A DNA stretch of 58,897 nt, from positions 1 through 58,897 of the forward strand of contig OMOE01000148.1 in NCBI GenBank assembly GCA_900290365.1, written 5' to 3'. Under the pieces are notes generated by a model, which saw only the letters and a program-made list of their open reading frames with translations, had not been told where the DNA came from and did no database searches. Both the position numbers and the translations under genes were made by a program. Shown piece by piece: positions 7,747-15,894 of this stretch; positions within the stretch are counted from its first letter, which is position 1; every line of letters starts with the position of its first letter. The DNA is from Syntrophobacter sp. SbD1. GTDB taxonomy: Bacteria; Desulfobacterota; Syntrophobacteria; Syntrophobacterales; Syntrophobacteraceae.

Positions 7747-8127
7747 TCACGAAGGAATAATTTTGGCGAGTTTTTCCGCGAACACCGCCGGGCTAAAGGG
7801 TTTAACAACATAATTGCTGACTTTGGCCTTGATCGCCTCGACAATATTTTCTTTTTGGGCTTCGGCAGTAACCATCAGGAAGGGAAGGCCTTTTAGCCGT
7901 TCATCCGCCCGCACCATCTTTAACAGCTCAAGCCCGGTCATCACAGGCATGTTCCAGTCCGAGACGATCAAGTCTACTTTATTGGTCTGCAATAACTTGA
8001 ATGCCTCAGCACCATTTTCGGCTTCAATTACCTCTCGGAATTGCAGATCTTTCAGAATTTTTCGTACGATGCGCCGCATTGTGGAAAAGTCATCCACAAC
8101 CATAGCTACCATGTCCTTGTAGGCCAC
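7747..8127 (-). CDS. cheY: CheY-like single-domain response regulator
   Basis: A 126-residue stand-alone receiver domain. All conserved residues are present: Asp12 and Asp13 for metal binding, Asp57 as phosphoacceptor (VSDWNMP), Thr87 (LMVTAEA) and Lys109 (VVKPF). There is no output domain, so it acts by protein-protein interaction like CheY. The start is a GTG with AGGAG upstream. It is the first gene of a two-gene unit with cheX, its likely phosphatase. No cheA, cheW or receptor gene is in the window, so the cognate kinase is encoded elsewhere. Confidence 0.93.
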   Translation of the reverse strand: MAYKDMVAMVVDDFSTMRRIVRKILKDLQFREVIEAENGAEAFKLLQTNKVDLIVSDWNMPVMTGLELLKMVRADERLKGLPFLMVTAEAQKENIVEAIKAKVSNYVVKPFSPAVFAEKLAKIIPS

Positions 8128-8501
8128 TCAAACTGCTCCTTTGCGATGGGCGACTGTGAACAGGCCAGAATCCCCGGCACAACGAGAGGCAACATTACAA
8201 ACGGCCCCCTGGTCACCTCGCCCTCGGAATAGCAATAAAATCTGAACCGCAAAAGTTTTTGCGGGATAACGATACCCCCCACTTTAACATTGACGGTCAC
8301 TTCTTGCCAGCGCAAACCCGAAAATTCGCCACGCTGAGAATCTGTGCTAAATGCCGGCAAGGGTTGTGATTACGCTCAACGGTGCTGTGTCCTGGTATGC
8401 AAAACCGGTTCCATTGACACACTGTTTGCGATTTTTATCGTATATGAGGGGGGAAGGTTCAAAGGAGGACTCCCGTTTTTTCCCCGGGCAGGGAGAAATA
8501 C
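8128..8501. promoter_or_regulatory. Divergent intergenic region with a candidate promoter for the receiver gene
   Basis: This 374-base gap separates divergent genes. A TTGACA at 8414-8419 is followed 16 bases later by TATCGT (8436-8441), a plausible sigma-70 promoter for the plus-strand gene at 8502. GGGAG at 8490-8494 precedes its ATG. No additional gene is supported. Confidence 0.45.
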
Positions 8502-9113
8502 ATGAACGAGGAGCTTTTATTTTTCATCGTAGAACATGACAAGGTGATGCGAAAGATAATCGCGAATTTCCTTCGTCAAATGGTCCATGACGATGTGATT
8601 CCGCCATATTTGGAACTCTACGATGCATCGAACGGCGAAGAGGCGCTCAATTTATTCAAAATTATGTTCAAAACCGCAGCTGAAACGAGTTCCACTTACA
8701 GGGATGAACCCATTACACCATTGCCCGGACGTCAGGGGAAAGCCATCGCTATCAGCGATGTTGAAATGGAGCCAATAGGAGGCCGCGAGCTGTTGCAGGT
8801 ATGCATGGACGATAAGATACTCAGGGATATGAGCTTCGTAATGATGACCCAGAATCCGGACCTTGGACTTGTAAGTGACCTGGGCGAAATTTATCAAAAG
8901 ATCATCGCCGGTCATTCCCAAGACGCCACCTTATGGTTTAACCGAGCCGTAAACCTCGCAGCCTGGGGAAGAAAAGACAATAATAACTCCATGCTCAGGG
9001 AGGCGATCGATCATTTCCGCGTTGCGTTGAAATTGCGCCCGGATTATTTGGAGGCCGATCGAGCGATTCAACAATTGAAATTCGATATCAAGGCGGGAAT
9101 GAAAGGCGTTTAG
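8502..9113 (+). CDS. Divergent receiver-domain protein with C-terminal TPR-like region
   Basis: The 203-residue protein begins like a response regulator (FFIVEHDKVMRKII). Glu11/Asp13 fit the acidic pocket, and AISDVEMEPIGGREL places a phosphoacceptor Asp at residue 86. MMTQ (114-117) fits the conserved Thr strand, but the usual Lys-Pro after it is missing. An insertion of about 20 residues separates helix 2 from strand 3. Residues 140-190 resemble one tetratricopeptide repeat (WFNRAVNLAAWG...AIDHFRVALKLRPDYLEA). It may be phosphorylated, but signalling by partner binding is more likely. It is transcribed away from cheYX. Start supported by a ribosome-binding site. Confidence 0.65.
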   Translation: MNEELLFFIVEHDKVMRKIIANFLRQMVHDDVIPPYLELYDASNGEEALNLFKIMFKTAAETSSTYRDEPITPLPGRQGKAIAISDVEMEPIGGRELLQVCMDDKILRDMSFVMMTQNPDLGLVSDLGEIYQKIIAGHSQDATLWFNRAVNLAAWGRKDNNNSMLREAIDHFRVALKLRPDYLEADRAIQQLKFDIKAGMKGV

Positions 9114-9304
9114 GCCACTATACGGGCCGGGAAATGCAGTGATTTCGGCGCCCCCCGATATTCAATACTCTCTTGTTTTAGTTTCCTTCGGCGGTCCTCT
9201 CCGAATAATGGTTCAGAAAATCTCACGTTTCGCCGAATCTAAGATCAATGTTGCATCGTCTTTCTGCTAGCAAAGACTGACAAGGGGATATCGTAGGTAA
9301 AGGT

Positions 9305-9565
9305 ATGAAACGGTGGATTATGAATTGGCGCTGTTGGCTGTTCGTGCCGATATTAGCGTTTTTCGCTCTCACTGTCTCGGCTTGTTCGAAAGAGAAAAGC
9401 CCGGAAAAGGAATCAGGAGGAATCAGGACCTCGACTCAACAGGCTAAAGAGGCAATCGAGGAATATGGAAAAAGACCCATCGATAAGGCCAGAAAGACCC
9501 AGTCGCTGGGAGAAGACAGAACGAGAGCAATTGATGAAGCTACGGAGAACATGGACAGGCATTGA
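9305..9565 (+). CDS. Small predicted lipoprotein
   Basis: An 86-residue protein with a type II signal peptide: basic MKRWIMNWR, a hydrophobic core and the lipobox LTVSAC, giving lipidation at Cys27. The mature part is highly charged and helical (KEKSPEKESGG, QAKEAIEEYGKRP), without a recognisable domain. It should be tethered to the inner or outer membrane facing the periplasm. The upstream region (AGGTAAAGGT before the ATG) is a modest ribosome-binding site. It appears monocistronic. Family not recognised. Confidence 0.7.
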   Translation: MKRWIMNWRCWLFVPILAFFALTVSACSKEKSPEKESGGIRTSTQQAKEAIEEYGKRPIDKARKTQSLGEDRTRAIDEATENMDRH

Positions 9566-9659
9566 GAACCCGGAGGCGGCAAGCCTACCGGTGTTTCTCG
9601 TGGTGCAAATCCATTTATGATTCAGCGCGGTATGAGTCTGACACAAGTCATTAGCAGGT

Positions 9660-10421
9660 TTAGTTCGAACTTCCGTGTTCTTCAGTTTGAAAGACAAGAA
9701 TCAGTGAGCGGCTGAACAATGAAGCAGGACGCAGGAGATTGGAGAGTCCTTTTCCGATTGCTCGCCACTTCTGTTTATTAAAACCATTCTCAAATATTAT
9801 CCATAATAAACCGAGGAGCAAGAAAGTTAAATATATCGGCATCAGGTACCATCTCTTCCAACGATCCCCGGTGATTTGCACCAGTTTTGCCCCGCAGAAG
9901 TGGAAAAGCAATTCGACTTGCCGCAGGGTCAAAGGCGACAGGTGGCCTAAGTCAAGCTCTTCACAGGCAGAAATAGAGGGCGGAGCGTAAGGGGGAAACT
10001 GAAAGAAGAACCCCTTGCACAAAAAATTGAGCCTAGAATAGCAATTTTGAATATTTGGAATTGACACTACAATATAGCCGTCATTTCTGCACACCCGGCA
10101 AAGCTCGCTAATGGCAAATTGTGGATTTACCAGATGCTCAAGGCCTTCCAAACAAACCACAGTGTCGAAATCGGCATCACAAAATGGGAGTTTGTTTCCC
10201 ATGTTGGCATACACAAACTCCGGACGTTCCCTATTTATGTCAGCGGAAACAACAAGGTGCCCATCTTGACGAAGCTTATCGGAAAGCAATCCATTTCCAG
10301 CGGGTATGTCAAGGATCTTCTGCTTTTTCCCACGCCGGCTGACAATTTTATAAATGCGTTGCATATAACCTGTAAAATTACTCACATGACTAAAATGACC
10401 AACAGATTTAGTTGCCTGCAT
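9660..10421 (-). CDS. Class I SAM-dependent methyltransferase, membrane-associated C-terminus
   Basis: The 253-residue protein has a Rossmann methyltransferase core: motif I ILDIPAGNGLLSDKL, motif II SADINR, the GNKLPFCDADFDTVVCLEGLEHL stretch in two overlapping parts, and SIPNIQN after strand 5. It resembles ubiquinone/sugar-type methyltransferases (Methyltransf_11). A strongly hydrophobic segment near residues 195-215 (MPIYLTFLLLGLLWIIF) suggests membrane association. The ATG at 10421 follows GGTGGAG; the frame could extend to a TTG at 10445. The substrate is unknown, and the surrounding genes give no pathway. Confidence 0.75.
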   Translation of the reverse strand: MQATKSVGHFSHVSNFTGYMQRIYKIVSRRGKKQKILDIPAGNGLLSDKLRQDGHLVVSADINRERPEFVYANMGNKLPFCDADFDTVVCLEGLEHLVNPQFAISELCRVCRNDGYIVVSIPNIQNCYSRLNFLCKGFFFQFPPYAPPSISACEELDLGHLSPLTLRQVELLFHFCGAKLVQITGDRWKRWYLMPIYLTFLLLGLLWIIFENGFNKQKWRAIGKGLSNLLRPASLFSRSLILVFQTEEHGSSN

Positions 10422-10711
10422 TCCAACTCCACCAACTGAATTCAAGTGATAAAATCATGTCCGGTAAACGGTATCCCAATCTTCTCCCCTTTTCAAGACC
10501 TCAGGGGTGAGCCCATGGTTTCACATTTTCAACGGCTGCCCCCGATGCTTTTCACTTAATGTGGTTCAAGGTTCTGAAAAATCGCCGCAAAAAAAGCAGA
10601 GCCACTGCTGACCCTGCCTCAATAACGAAAACTTTTGGACTTTTAATCCCGATTGCCTTTTACAAGGCAAAGATTCTGATATCATGGTATCAAAAAGATC
10701 GGTTTTTCCGC

Positions 10712-10903
10712 TCAGATGCCTCCGTAATGCTGTTCGCGGTATTTCGTTACTGTCGCTTCGTCGACGAGTTCCCTGAACTTGGCGACGCAGAGGTCGTCCA
10801 GGCATAACTTAGGCCAGATCAGCGGAACCACATCGGTGATGAATTTTTTCTGATCTGCTTCGCTCAGGCCCAGAATCGCCGATCTAATTTCGTCAAAAGT
10901 CAT
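10712..10903 (-). CDS. Small conserved-looking cytoplasmic protein
   Basis: A 63-residue protein with a strong ribosome-binding site (AAGGAGG) placed seven bases before its ATG. It is soluble and helical: MTFDEIRSAILGLSEADQKK is followed by VVPLIWPKLCLDD, one CxxxxC-like pair (CLDDLC), and a charged C-terminus. No domain is recognised. It is isolated, with about 200 bases of empty sequence on each side. I call it because of the ribosome-binding site and ordinary amino-acid composition. Confidence 0.6.
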   Translation of the reverse strand: MTFDEIRSAILGLSEADQKKFITDVVPLIWPKLCLDDLCVAKFRELVDEATVTKYREQHYGGI

Positions 10904-11098
10904 GCTAAATCCTCCTTCGCAATCAAATTCCGGTTAACTTCTCGAAAACCCGAACACCACCCGGGAACTATGCGTCAAGCTAATCACAAACGGATGCTGA
11001 AGCTGCATATTGCACTAAAATTCAACGGAAAACAAACTCTAATGGTTTCTTGCCGGTTCCAAAAACCATAAAAGGCGGCAGACCTTGTATGTCAGGCG

Positions 11099-11476
11099 TC
11101 AGGTCTCATTTGCAACCAGCCATTCGATTGCATCTTCGAAAGAAGTGAATGCCCTGACCTGGAGGCCGATGTTTTGGGCGCAGAGTGCGAAGAACCCCGC
11201 GTGGTCAAATCGTTCCAATGGACAAAGAACGGCTGTCTTCCAGCAGGAATAGTCCTTACGAAGGTTGCTGAGTTCAGTCGCCAGATACCAAAGGTCTGTT
11301 ATAGACATTTCTGCCTGCGCCTTTCGAGTGTCCAGGAGTACTTCGCAGTTGGCCAAGCGGGCCGACTCCAAAGCGATCTCAGTAAGAATGTTCTTAGCCT
11401 CTTCGAGATCGAGCAGTCCTTCCGGGGTCGCTTTGATAAAGTCGTGCGCGTGGATGATTCTGATATCAGTCGGCAT
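11099..11476 (-). CDS. STAS/SpoIIAA-like domain protein
   Basis: The 125-residue protein has the alternating strand-helix pattern of SpoIIAA-like (STAS/SEC14-type) proteins. These include a start strand (MPTDIRIIHAHDFIKATPEG), the CEVLLDTRKAQAEMS strand with a polar loop, and the C-terminal VRAFTSFEDAIEWL typical of this family. Such proteins are small cytoplasmic or peripheral domains, often of unknown ligand. It lies 18 bases downstream of the FmdE-family gene on the same strand and is probably co-transcribed with it and with the upstream Cys-rich peptide. Confidence 0.6.
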   Translation of the reverse strand: MPTDIRIIHAHDFIKATPEGLLDLEEAKNILTEIALESARLANCEVLLDTRKAQAEMSITDLWYLATELSNLRKDYSCWKTAVLCPLERFDHAGFFALCAQNIGLQVRAFTSFEDAIEWLVANET

Positions 11477-11494
11477 TGTTGCGTCCTTGGGCGT

Positions 11495-12121
11495 TTATTG
11501 ACGTCTAACAAGGTCAAAATATCGCATTCCCTGACAGGAAAGACATTGTTCTCCCTGCTCCAAGGGGTATGCTTCACCGCAGCCGGAGCAGATGCCCGTT
11601 ATCCCCCTATTCTTTTTTCCATGCAGTTTCGTTATTTGCACAGGTGCGCTGGAGAGTATGGATCTTCCGGCCGCGATGATATCCTCGAGCACGATTTGCA
11701 ACGGCAGGGATTTCTTGGGAACAAGACGCATGAACCAATTGTAGATGTTCGGGAAAAGCGCGGTCTTGCGCAAGTCAAGCCAGATTCTGAATCCTTCAAG
11801 CCTCTTTTTGTCGTAGAGGCTAAGTGCAAACTTGTCCCAGTCCAGGATCTTCATCCAGCCATTGCCGCAGGTACAGGGCGTAAAAAGCTGGATGGCATCC
11901 GGCAAACAGTGGCAAGTCTCGACGATTGCATCCGCCTCGATGCCCGGGCCGATCAGTTCCTGCGCCCAATCAACCATAAATCCGCCGATAACCAGTCCTG
12001 GAGCTTTCCAGCCGTGAAACTTTTCAATAGCATCCAGGAATTCCTCAATGGACCTCCCGCAAACCTTAACCAGAGGAGGCTTCAGGCCAATAGTTTCTTC
12101 ATGAACCTTTTGCAGCGACAT
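11495..12121 (-). CDS. FmdE family protein (formylmethanofuran dehydrogenase subunit E-like)
   Basis: The 208-residue protein carries the FmdE core: IEKFHGWKAPGLVIGGFM, then ETCHCLPDAIQLFTPCTCGNG and DWDKFALSLYDKK. A C-terminal zinc ribbon follows (CSGCGEAYPLEQGEQCLSC in two CxxC pairs). In methanogens FmdE accompanies the molybdenum formylmethanofuran dehydrogenase. Sulfate reducers have many stand-alone homologues, often near molybdenum enzymes or metal transport, with function undefined. The start ATG follows GTGGAG. It sits between a 47-residue four-CxxC peptide gene and a STAS-like gene in an apparent three-gene unit. Confidence 0.82.
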   Translation of the reverse strand: MSLQKVHEETIGLKPPLVKVCGRSIEEFLDAIEKFHGWKAPGLVIGGFMVDWAQELIGPGIEADAIVETCHCLPDAIQLFTPCTCGNGWMKILDWDKFALSLYDKKRLEGFRIWLDLRKTALFPNIYNWFMRLVPKKSLPLQIVLEDIIAAGRSILSSAPVQITKLHGKKNRGITGICSGCGEAYPLEQGEQCLSCQGMRYFDLVRRQ

Positions 12122-12161
12122 TCCACTCCACTTGAGCGATCGTGAATTTTAAAAGTTTAAC

Positions 12162-12305
12162 CTATGCACAGGGAACACACTTCCCTGTCTCATCCAAACA
12201 TGCATCGCACCCCGCATCCTTGCACAGCACGCAGTCGGGGAGAACCGATTTCGGGTCGGCTTCACCCGCACAAATGGTACAGTCGAAATAATCGGCAATC
12301 ATCAT
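12162..12305 (-). CDS. 47-residue Cys-rich peptide with four CxxC motifs
   Basis: A short minus-strand gene with a good AAGGAG ribosome-binding site before ATG-ATG (12305 or 12302). The product has eight cysteines arranged as four CxxC pairs: Cys9/12, 25/28, 33/36 and 43/46, within an acidic background (DYFDCTICAGEADPKS, PDCVLCKDAGCDACLDE). This spacing fits two zinc-ribbon-like knuckles or an iron-sulfur site. The gene lies 40 bases before the FmdE-family gene, whose product also has a CxxC zinc ribbon, so they may act together. I do not recognise the family. Confidence 0.6.
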   Translation of the reverse strand: MMIADYFDCTICAGEADPKSVLPDCVLCKDAGCDACLDETGKCVPCA

Positions 12306-12433
12306 ATAAAACTCCTTAGCATAATTGTTTTCAAGTATGTTCTAAATGTAAGAACCCGGCGATGGAGTTCAAAGGGGGGATTCCTGCCATCAGCGGCCAG
12401 AGTACCGGAAGTTTTCACACGAAGCCTTCCAAT

Positions 12434-13591
12434 TTAAGATTTAAAATTTTCCAGAGCATCTGAAAGCTCCATTATGTGCCCGGGCAGTCGAGCAAACAAA
12501 AAACCGCCTTCATCTGCTTCAACCTGCCCGTCTGCGGCGACAACTTTGGCGAAGGCCAATCTTTCTTCCGGCGAGAAGCCCAAAAACAGAGAGAAAATGT
12601 CGCCGGCTTTGGGCAAGTCCGAATTTTTGCGCCTGGATTCCCATGCCTCGACAAATCCGCGAATAACCCCGCTCAGACACCGAGGTCCGGCCCAGGCAAG
12701 CTCCCCGGTCCCATCCAGCCTATCGAGCCTCATCCTCATGCCCAAGTTAACGAAAAAATGCAACGATCCCAACATCTTATCTTTGCAATGGGCTTTTCTC
12801 GCAAGCAGCGTGCGGTAGCCTCTAACGGTTATCAGCCGTACACCGGGAGGACTTTGGCTATCATCTACAATGAAATCACCAGCGGCGTGGTGCCAGGGAA
12901 AGATTTGCGAAAATGATCCGCTATCAAGACAGGATGTCAGGATTTTAGATGCTTGTGCATAGAGTTCAGCGGTTTTTTCGGAGTCGAGAAAGTGCGTTTT
13001 CCCGTCCTGTCTCCATACATTTATAGCCGGAATACCGGAAGTGTCCGATGAGAGGTGGAATTCGTGATAGTTTTCAAACCATTCGGCAATGAACAGCATC
13101 AGATCCGGGGCGCTCTCAGAAACGAATGGCAACGGGAGGTACTGGAGTCCGAACCTAGCGTGAAGGTTTGAGAGGAGCTTTACCTCGACCTTCAGGAAAG
13201 CCTGCTGCTCCGGCGAGAAAGCACAATTAACGGCAAAAGAGCGTGCGTCATCATCAAATTGCATTCGAAGGCGGGAAACACTGTAGAGCGCTCCGTGTTT
13301 TTCGGCTATGAGCTGTATGGACGATGCATTTTCGAGTTTCGGGGTGGGCTTGAGTTGCTTTTTGAGAAGTTTTCTCAACACCTTGAAAGAGTTTTCGGAA
13401 AGCAGGCGTACAACCGAACCCATGTATTGGCCGTATGTTAGCGGCGAAGCACCGGCCGCAAGCCGCCCGGGCAATGTTTCGCCGGACGGGGGGAGGCCTT
13501 CGGACCCGGCGTCCAGCGCAAGCAGATTCGAACCGGTGTTTATGAAGCATTTTATCGAGGGAACGGTGCCTGCAAATTTCCTTTTGCCCAT
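12434..13591 (-). CDS. Uncharacterised 385-residue cytoplasmic protein
   Basis: The chosen start is the ATG at 13591 (MGKRKFAGTVPS), preceded by GAGGTC; the frame is open further upstream to 13654 without a ribosome-binding site. No membrane segment or recognised catalytic motif is visible. The C-terminal 80 residues (GDIFSLFLGFSPEERLAFAK, then ADGQVEADEGGFLFARLPGH) look like a compact alpha/beta domain. The middle is mixed alpha/beta with conserved-looking aromatic positions (WFENYHEFHLSSDTSG). Single gene, divergent from the siroheme decarboxylase fusion. Function unknown. Confidence 0.6.
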   Translation of the reverse strand: MGKRKFAGTVPSIKCFINTGSNLLALDAGSEGLPPSGETLPGRLAAGASPLTYGQYMGSVVRLLSENSFKVLRKLLKKQLKPTPKLENASSIQLIAEKHGALYSVSRLRMQFDDDARSFAVNCAFSPEQQAFLKVEVKLLSNLHARFGLQYLPLPFVSESAPDLMLFIAEWFENYHEFHLSSDTSGIPAINVWRQDGKTHFLDSEKTAELYAQASKILTSCLDSGSFSQIFPWHHAAGDFIVDDSQSPPGVRLITVRGYRTLLARKAHCKDKMLGSLHFFVNLGMRMRLDRLDGTGELAWAGPRCLSGVIRGFVEAWESRRKNSDLPKAGDIFSLFLGFSPEERLAFAKVVAADGQVEADEGGFLFARLPGHIMELSDALENFKS

Positions 13592-13738
13592 AATGGACCT
13601 CTTTTCTTCGGAAGCTGAATATTTGGATAAGGACCAATAATAGCAAAGGAACACTTGTCCTGGAAGGCGCCGATGTATATAAAAGCCAGGCGAATAAAGC
13701 AGGCTAACTGTAACTGAAAACTCAAAACTCTGGAGCTT

Positions 13739-14737
13739 TTGCCTTTGGATTCAACCAGCAGGGTGCTTCTTGACCGCATCCAACGTTCATTTCCAATCGT
13801 TTCCGAGCCGTATCGGGTCCTGTCCGAGACGCTTGGAATTTCAGAGGAAGAGGTGCTGGAGCGGATAGCGATACTCAAACAGAGCAGGGTTATCCGCCAA
13901 ATCAGCGCAATCTTCAACACGGGGGCGCTCGGATATCGCAGCAGCCTCGTGGCCATGGCCGTACCCCAGGAATCGCTGGAGCGGTCCGCCCAAATCATCA
14001 ATGCATATCCCGGAGTAAGCCACAATTACCTGCGTCCCGGCAAATTCAACATGTGGTTTACTATCGCGGCCCCTCCAGGACAGAGTGTCGAATCGGTGGT
14101 TGCCGAGCTTTCCGCCAAAGCGTGCGGCCTGCCCGCATTGGTATTGCCGGCTATAAAGAAATATAAGCTGGCTGTGGTGCTCGATGTCCTGGAAGATGGA
14201 GACTGGGACCAGGCGGAGGAAAAATTAGATCTTCCGCCCACTGAATCGGACCAGAGCTTCAGACCGACTCCGGCGAACATAGCAATCGTAAAGAGCATCC
14301 AGGAGGACTTGCCTCTTGTCCCGAATCCTTTCGGCGTTTGGGCCGATTCACTTGGAATGGAGGAACACGAACTTCTCAGGACCGTTTCCGACTGGATGCT
14401 CCATGGGACTATACGGCGTTTTGCCGCCGTACTCAATCATCGAGAGGTTGGATTTCGCGCCAACGGAATGGTAATCTGGAATTGTCCGCTGGACAGGATC
14501 GACGAGGCCGGGGCAATCATGGCCTCCTACCCCGAGGTCAGTCATTGCTATAACAGGCCCGCCTGTGCGGACTGGCCCTATAATCTCTATGCGATGATCC
14601 ATGGACGCAGTCCCGAGGAATGCGGCTCCGTTGCTCAAAGACTCACAGAGGCCGCCGGGCTTGCCGATTTCCAGATCCTTTTCAGCTCCAGGGAATATAA
14701 GAAAATAAGGCTGAAACTTTTTTGGCAGGGGAATTGA
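13739..14737 (+). CDS. ahbAB: Siroheme decarboxylase, AhbA-AhbB fusion
   Basis: The 332-residue protein consists of two Lrp/AsnC-like units in tandem. Each has a winged-helix start (residues 3-55 and 180-235), ending in VIRQISAIFNTGALGYRSS and TIRRFAAVLNHREVGFRANG, followed by an alpha/beta ligand domain (PGVSHNYLRPGKFNMWFTI and PEVSHCYNRP...WPYNLYAMIHG). These motifs are typical of AhbA/AhbB, which decarboxylate siroheme to didecarboxysiroheme in the alternative haem pathway of sulfate reducers and archaea. The two subunits are usually separate genes forming a heterodimer. The start is TTG after TGGAG. The dsr cluster, the main siroheme user, starts 5.7 kb downstream. Confidence 0.85.
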   Translation: MPLDSTSRVLLDRIQRSFPIVSEPYRVLSETLGISEEEVLERIAILKQSRVIRQISAIFNTGALGYRSSLVAMAVPQESLERSAQIINAYPGVSHNYLRPGKFNMWFTIAAPPGQSVESVVAELSAKACGLPALVLPAIKKYKLAVVLDVLEDGDWDQAEEKLDLPPTESDQSFRPTPANIAIVKSIQEDLPLVPNPFGVWADSLGMEEHELLRTVSDWMLHGTIRRFAAVLNHREVGFRANGMVIWNCPLDRIDEAGAIMASYPEVSHCYNRPACADWPYNLYAMIHGRSPEECGSVAQRLTEAAGLADFQILFSSREYKKIRLKLFWQGN

Positions 14738-14740
14738 GGG

Positions 14741-14767
14741 CAATTAGGAATTAGGAATTACGAATCA
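14741..14767. repeat. 27-bp direct repeat, copy 1
   Basis: Composed of AATTAGG/AATTACG words; an identical 27-base copy occurs at 31421-31447, also directly after a coding region. Low-complexity AT-rich words of this type recur in other gaps (47574-47645). Confidence 0.8.
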
Positions 14768-14807
14768 GGAATTGATCTTACATCCTCCAGGACGGAACGA
14801 GTTTATA

Positions 14808-15143
14808 ATGACCGATATAGAAGAGCGTGAACAGAGGAAAAAGGCTATCTTCGACGGGATGGGCAAGCGCGGCCAGGAGAGAATCCTGAAGATCGGATAC
14901 GAAACCTGGGACCCGTTCCAGGAACCCAAGGACCCCAGGGAGAGAATCTTCGGTGCCGCCAGCGTCAAGGCAGGCGCCTTTGTCCGGGAATACTACGAGT
15001 CGGTCGGAGGCAAGGAGGAATCGGTTGCGCTCCACAGAGAGCTTTTCGAGCTGTGCCTGGGCCTTCTACAGGAGGACAGCCGTGCCGGCGTCATTGTGGA
15101 TTTTTGCGCCTGGCTTCGAAAAAGGACCGGGGAAGCAAGTTAA
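14808..15143 (+). CDS. Small charged helical protein downstream of ahbAB
   Basis: A 111-residue soluble protein starting at ATG 14808; an in-frame ATG at 14772 lacks a ribosome-binding site and overlaps the repeat tail. It is rich in Glu, Arg and Lys (EEREQRKKAIFDGMGKRGQ). A recognisable block is WDPFQEPKDPRERIFGAAS; the rest is helical with two cysteines near the end. It is downstream of the siroheme decarboxylase fusion in the same orientation, separated by about 70 bases of repeat. Function unknown. Confidence 0.65.
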   Translation: MTDIEEREQRKKAIFDGMGKRGQERILKIGYETWDPFQEPKDPRERIFGAASVKAGAFVREYYESVGGKEESVALHRELFELCLGLLQEDSRAGVIVDFCAWLRKRTGEAS

Positions 15144-15287
15144 TGAAGTAAAGATCTAATAAATGCCCCCTACTCAATAGATTTCCCTTCGTGTACCCTC
15201 ACCCCGCTTCGCTCCTATCCTTCGCGTTCTTCGTGACCAGGTTCTTTCCCTCAATTCTTAAATTCGGTTTCGGGCCTCATTTTTTTC

Positions 15288-15316
15288 TTGACATATATCG
15301 TGATGATATATATCCT
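15288..15316 (+). promoter_or_regulatory. PadR promoter with overlapping palindromic operator
   Basis: TTGACA (15288-15293) and TATCCT (15311-15316) are spaced by 17 bases. Between them lies ATATATC-GTGAT-GATATAT (15293-15311), a perfect 7-bp inverted repeat. The position just upstream of a PadR gene, and the AT-rich palindrome, fit an autoregulatory PadR operator that blocks RNA polymerase. AAGGAG at 15326-15331 is the ribosome-binding site. Confidence 0.75.
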
Positions 15317-15336
15317 GCCGCTACTAAGGAGTAATC

Positions 15337-15870
15337 ATGGATATTCAAACGGTTCTGCTCGGTTTTCTAATTCGCTCATGCATGACGGGCTATGATCTCA
15401 GGAAGGCTTTTTCTATGTCATTTTCATTTTTTTCGGGGCTAAGCTACGGTTCCATTTACCCGAGCCTCAAGAAGATGGAGTCCAGGGGGCTGGTTACCAA
15501 ACAGGTGGTAATCCAGGACGGGGCACCCAACCGTAAGGTTTACACAATAACTGAAGCCGGAAGGAAAGCTTTCCTCGATTCCCTGAGAGCGCCGTTTGTC
15601 CCCGAGCAACCCAAAAGGGCATTCCTGATGCGGCTATTCTTTTTTGCACATCTGTCACCTGAAGAGAGGAAGGCGATTGCGCTCGCGCAGCTCGAGTCCG
15701 TTGTGCTTTTGCGAAAAGAGCTCGAGTCGCTCCGACCCGAGATTGAAGCATTAGCGGACAGCTTTCAGTATCTCTGTTTTCAGATCGGCCTGCGCTATTA
15801 CGACAATATGGCCAGCGATCTTTCCATGGTGCTCGATGCCATGAGAGATGAGAAAGTCAACCTATCCTAA
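15337..15870 (+). CDS. PadR family transcriptional regulator
   Basis: The 177-residue protein has the PadR winged helix (MTGYDLRKAF, then GLSYGSIYPSLKKMESRGLV and RKVYTITEAGRKAF). The C-terminal domain is a helical dimerisation region (LSPEERKAIALAQLESVVLL). It is probably a repressor of its own operon, binding the palindrome that overlaps its promoter, and responding to an unknown small molecule. Two genes follow in the same direction: an iron-sulfur protein 24 bases on, and a membrane/flavoprotein/SCP2 fusion 10 bases after that. These are its likely targets. Confidence 0.9.
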   Translation: MDIQTVLLGFLIRSCMTGYDLRKAFSMSFSFFSGLSYGSIYPSLKKMESRGLVTKQVVIQDGAPNRKVYTITEAGRKAFLDSLRAPFVPEQPKRAFLMRLFFFAHLSPEERKAIALAQLESVVLLRKELESLRPEIEALADSFQYLCFQIGLRYYDNMASDLSMVLDAMRDEKVNLS

Positions 15871-15894
15871 CAAACTTCGAAGAATGGGGAGACC

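Noticed and set aside
8106..8360. Minus-strand frame of 84 codons upstream of cheY
   Set aside because: Overlaps the start of cheY in another frame, without a ribosome-binding site.
11174..12145. Long plus-strand open frame of 323 codons
   Set aside because: It is antisense to the STAS-like and FmdE genes, which have clear family motifs.
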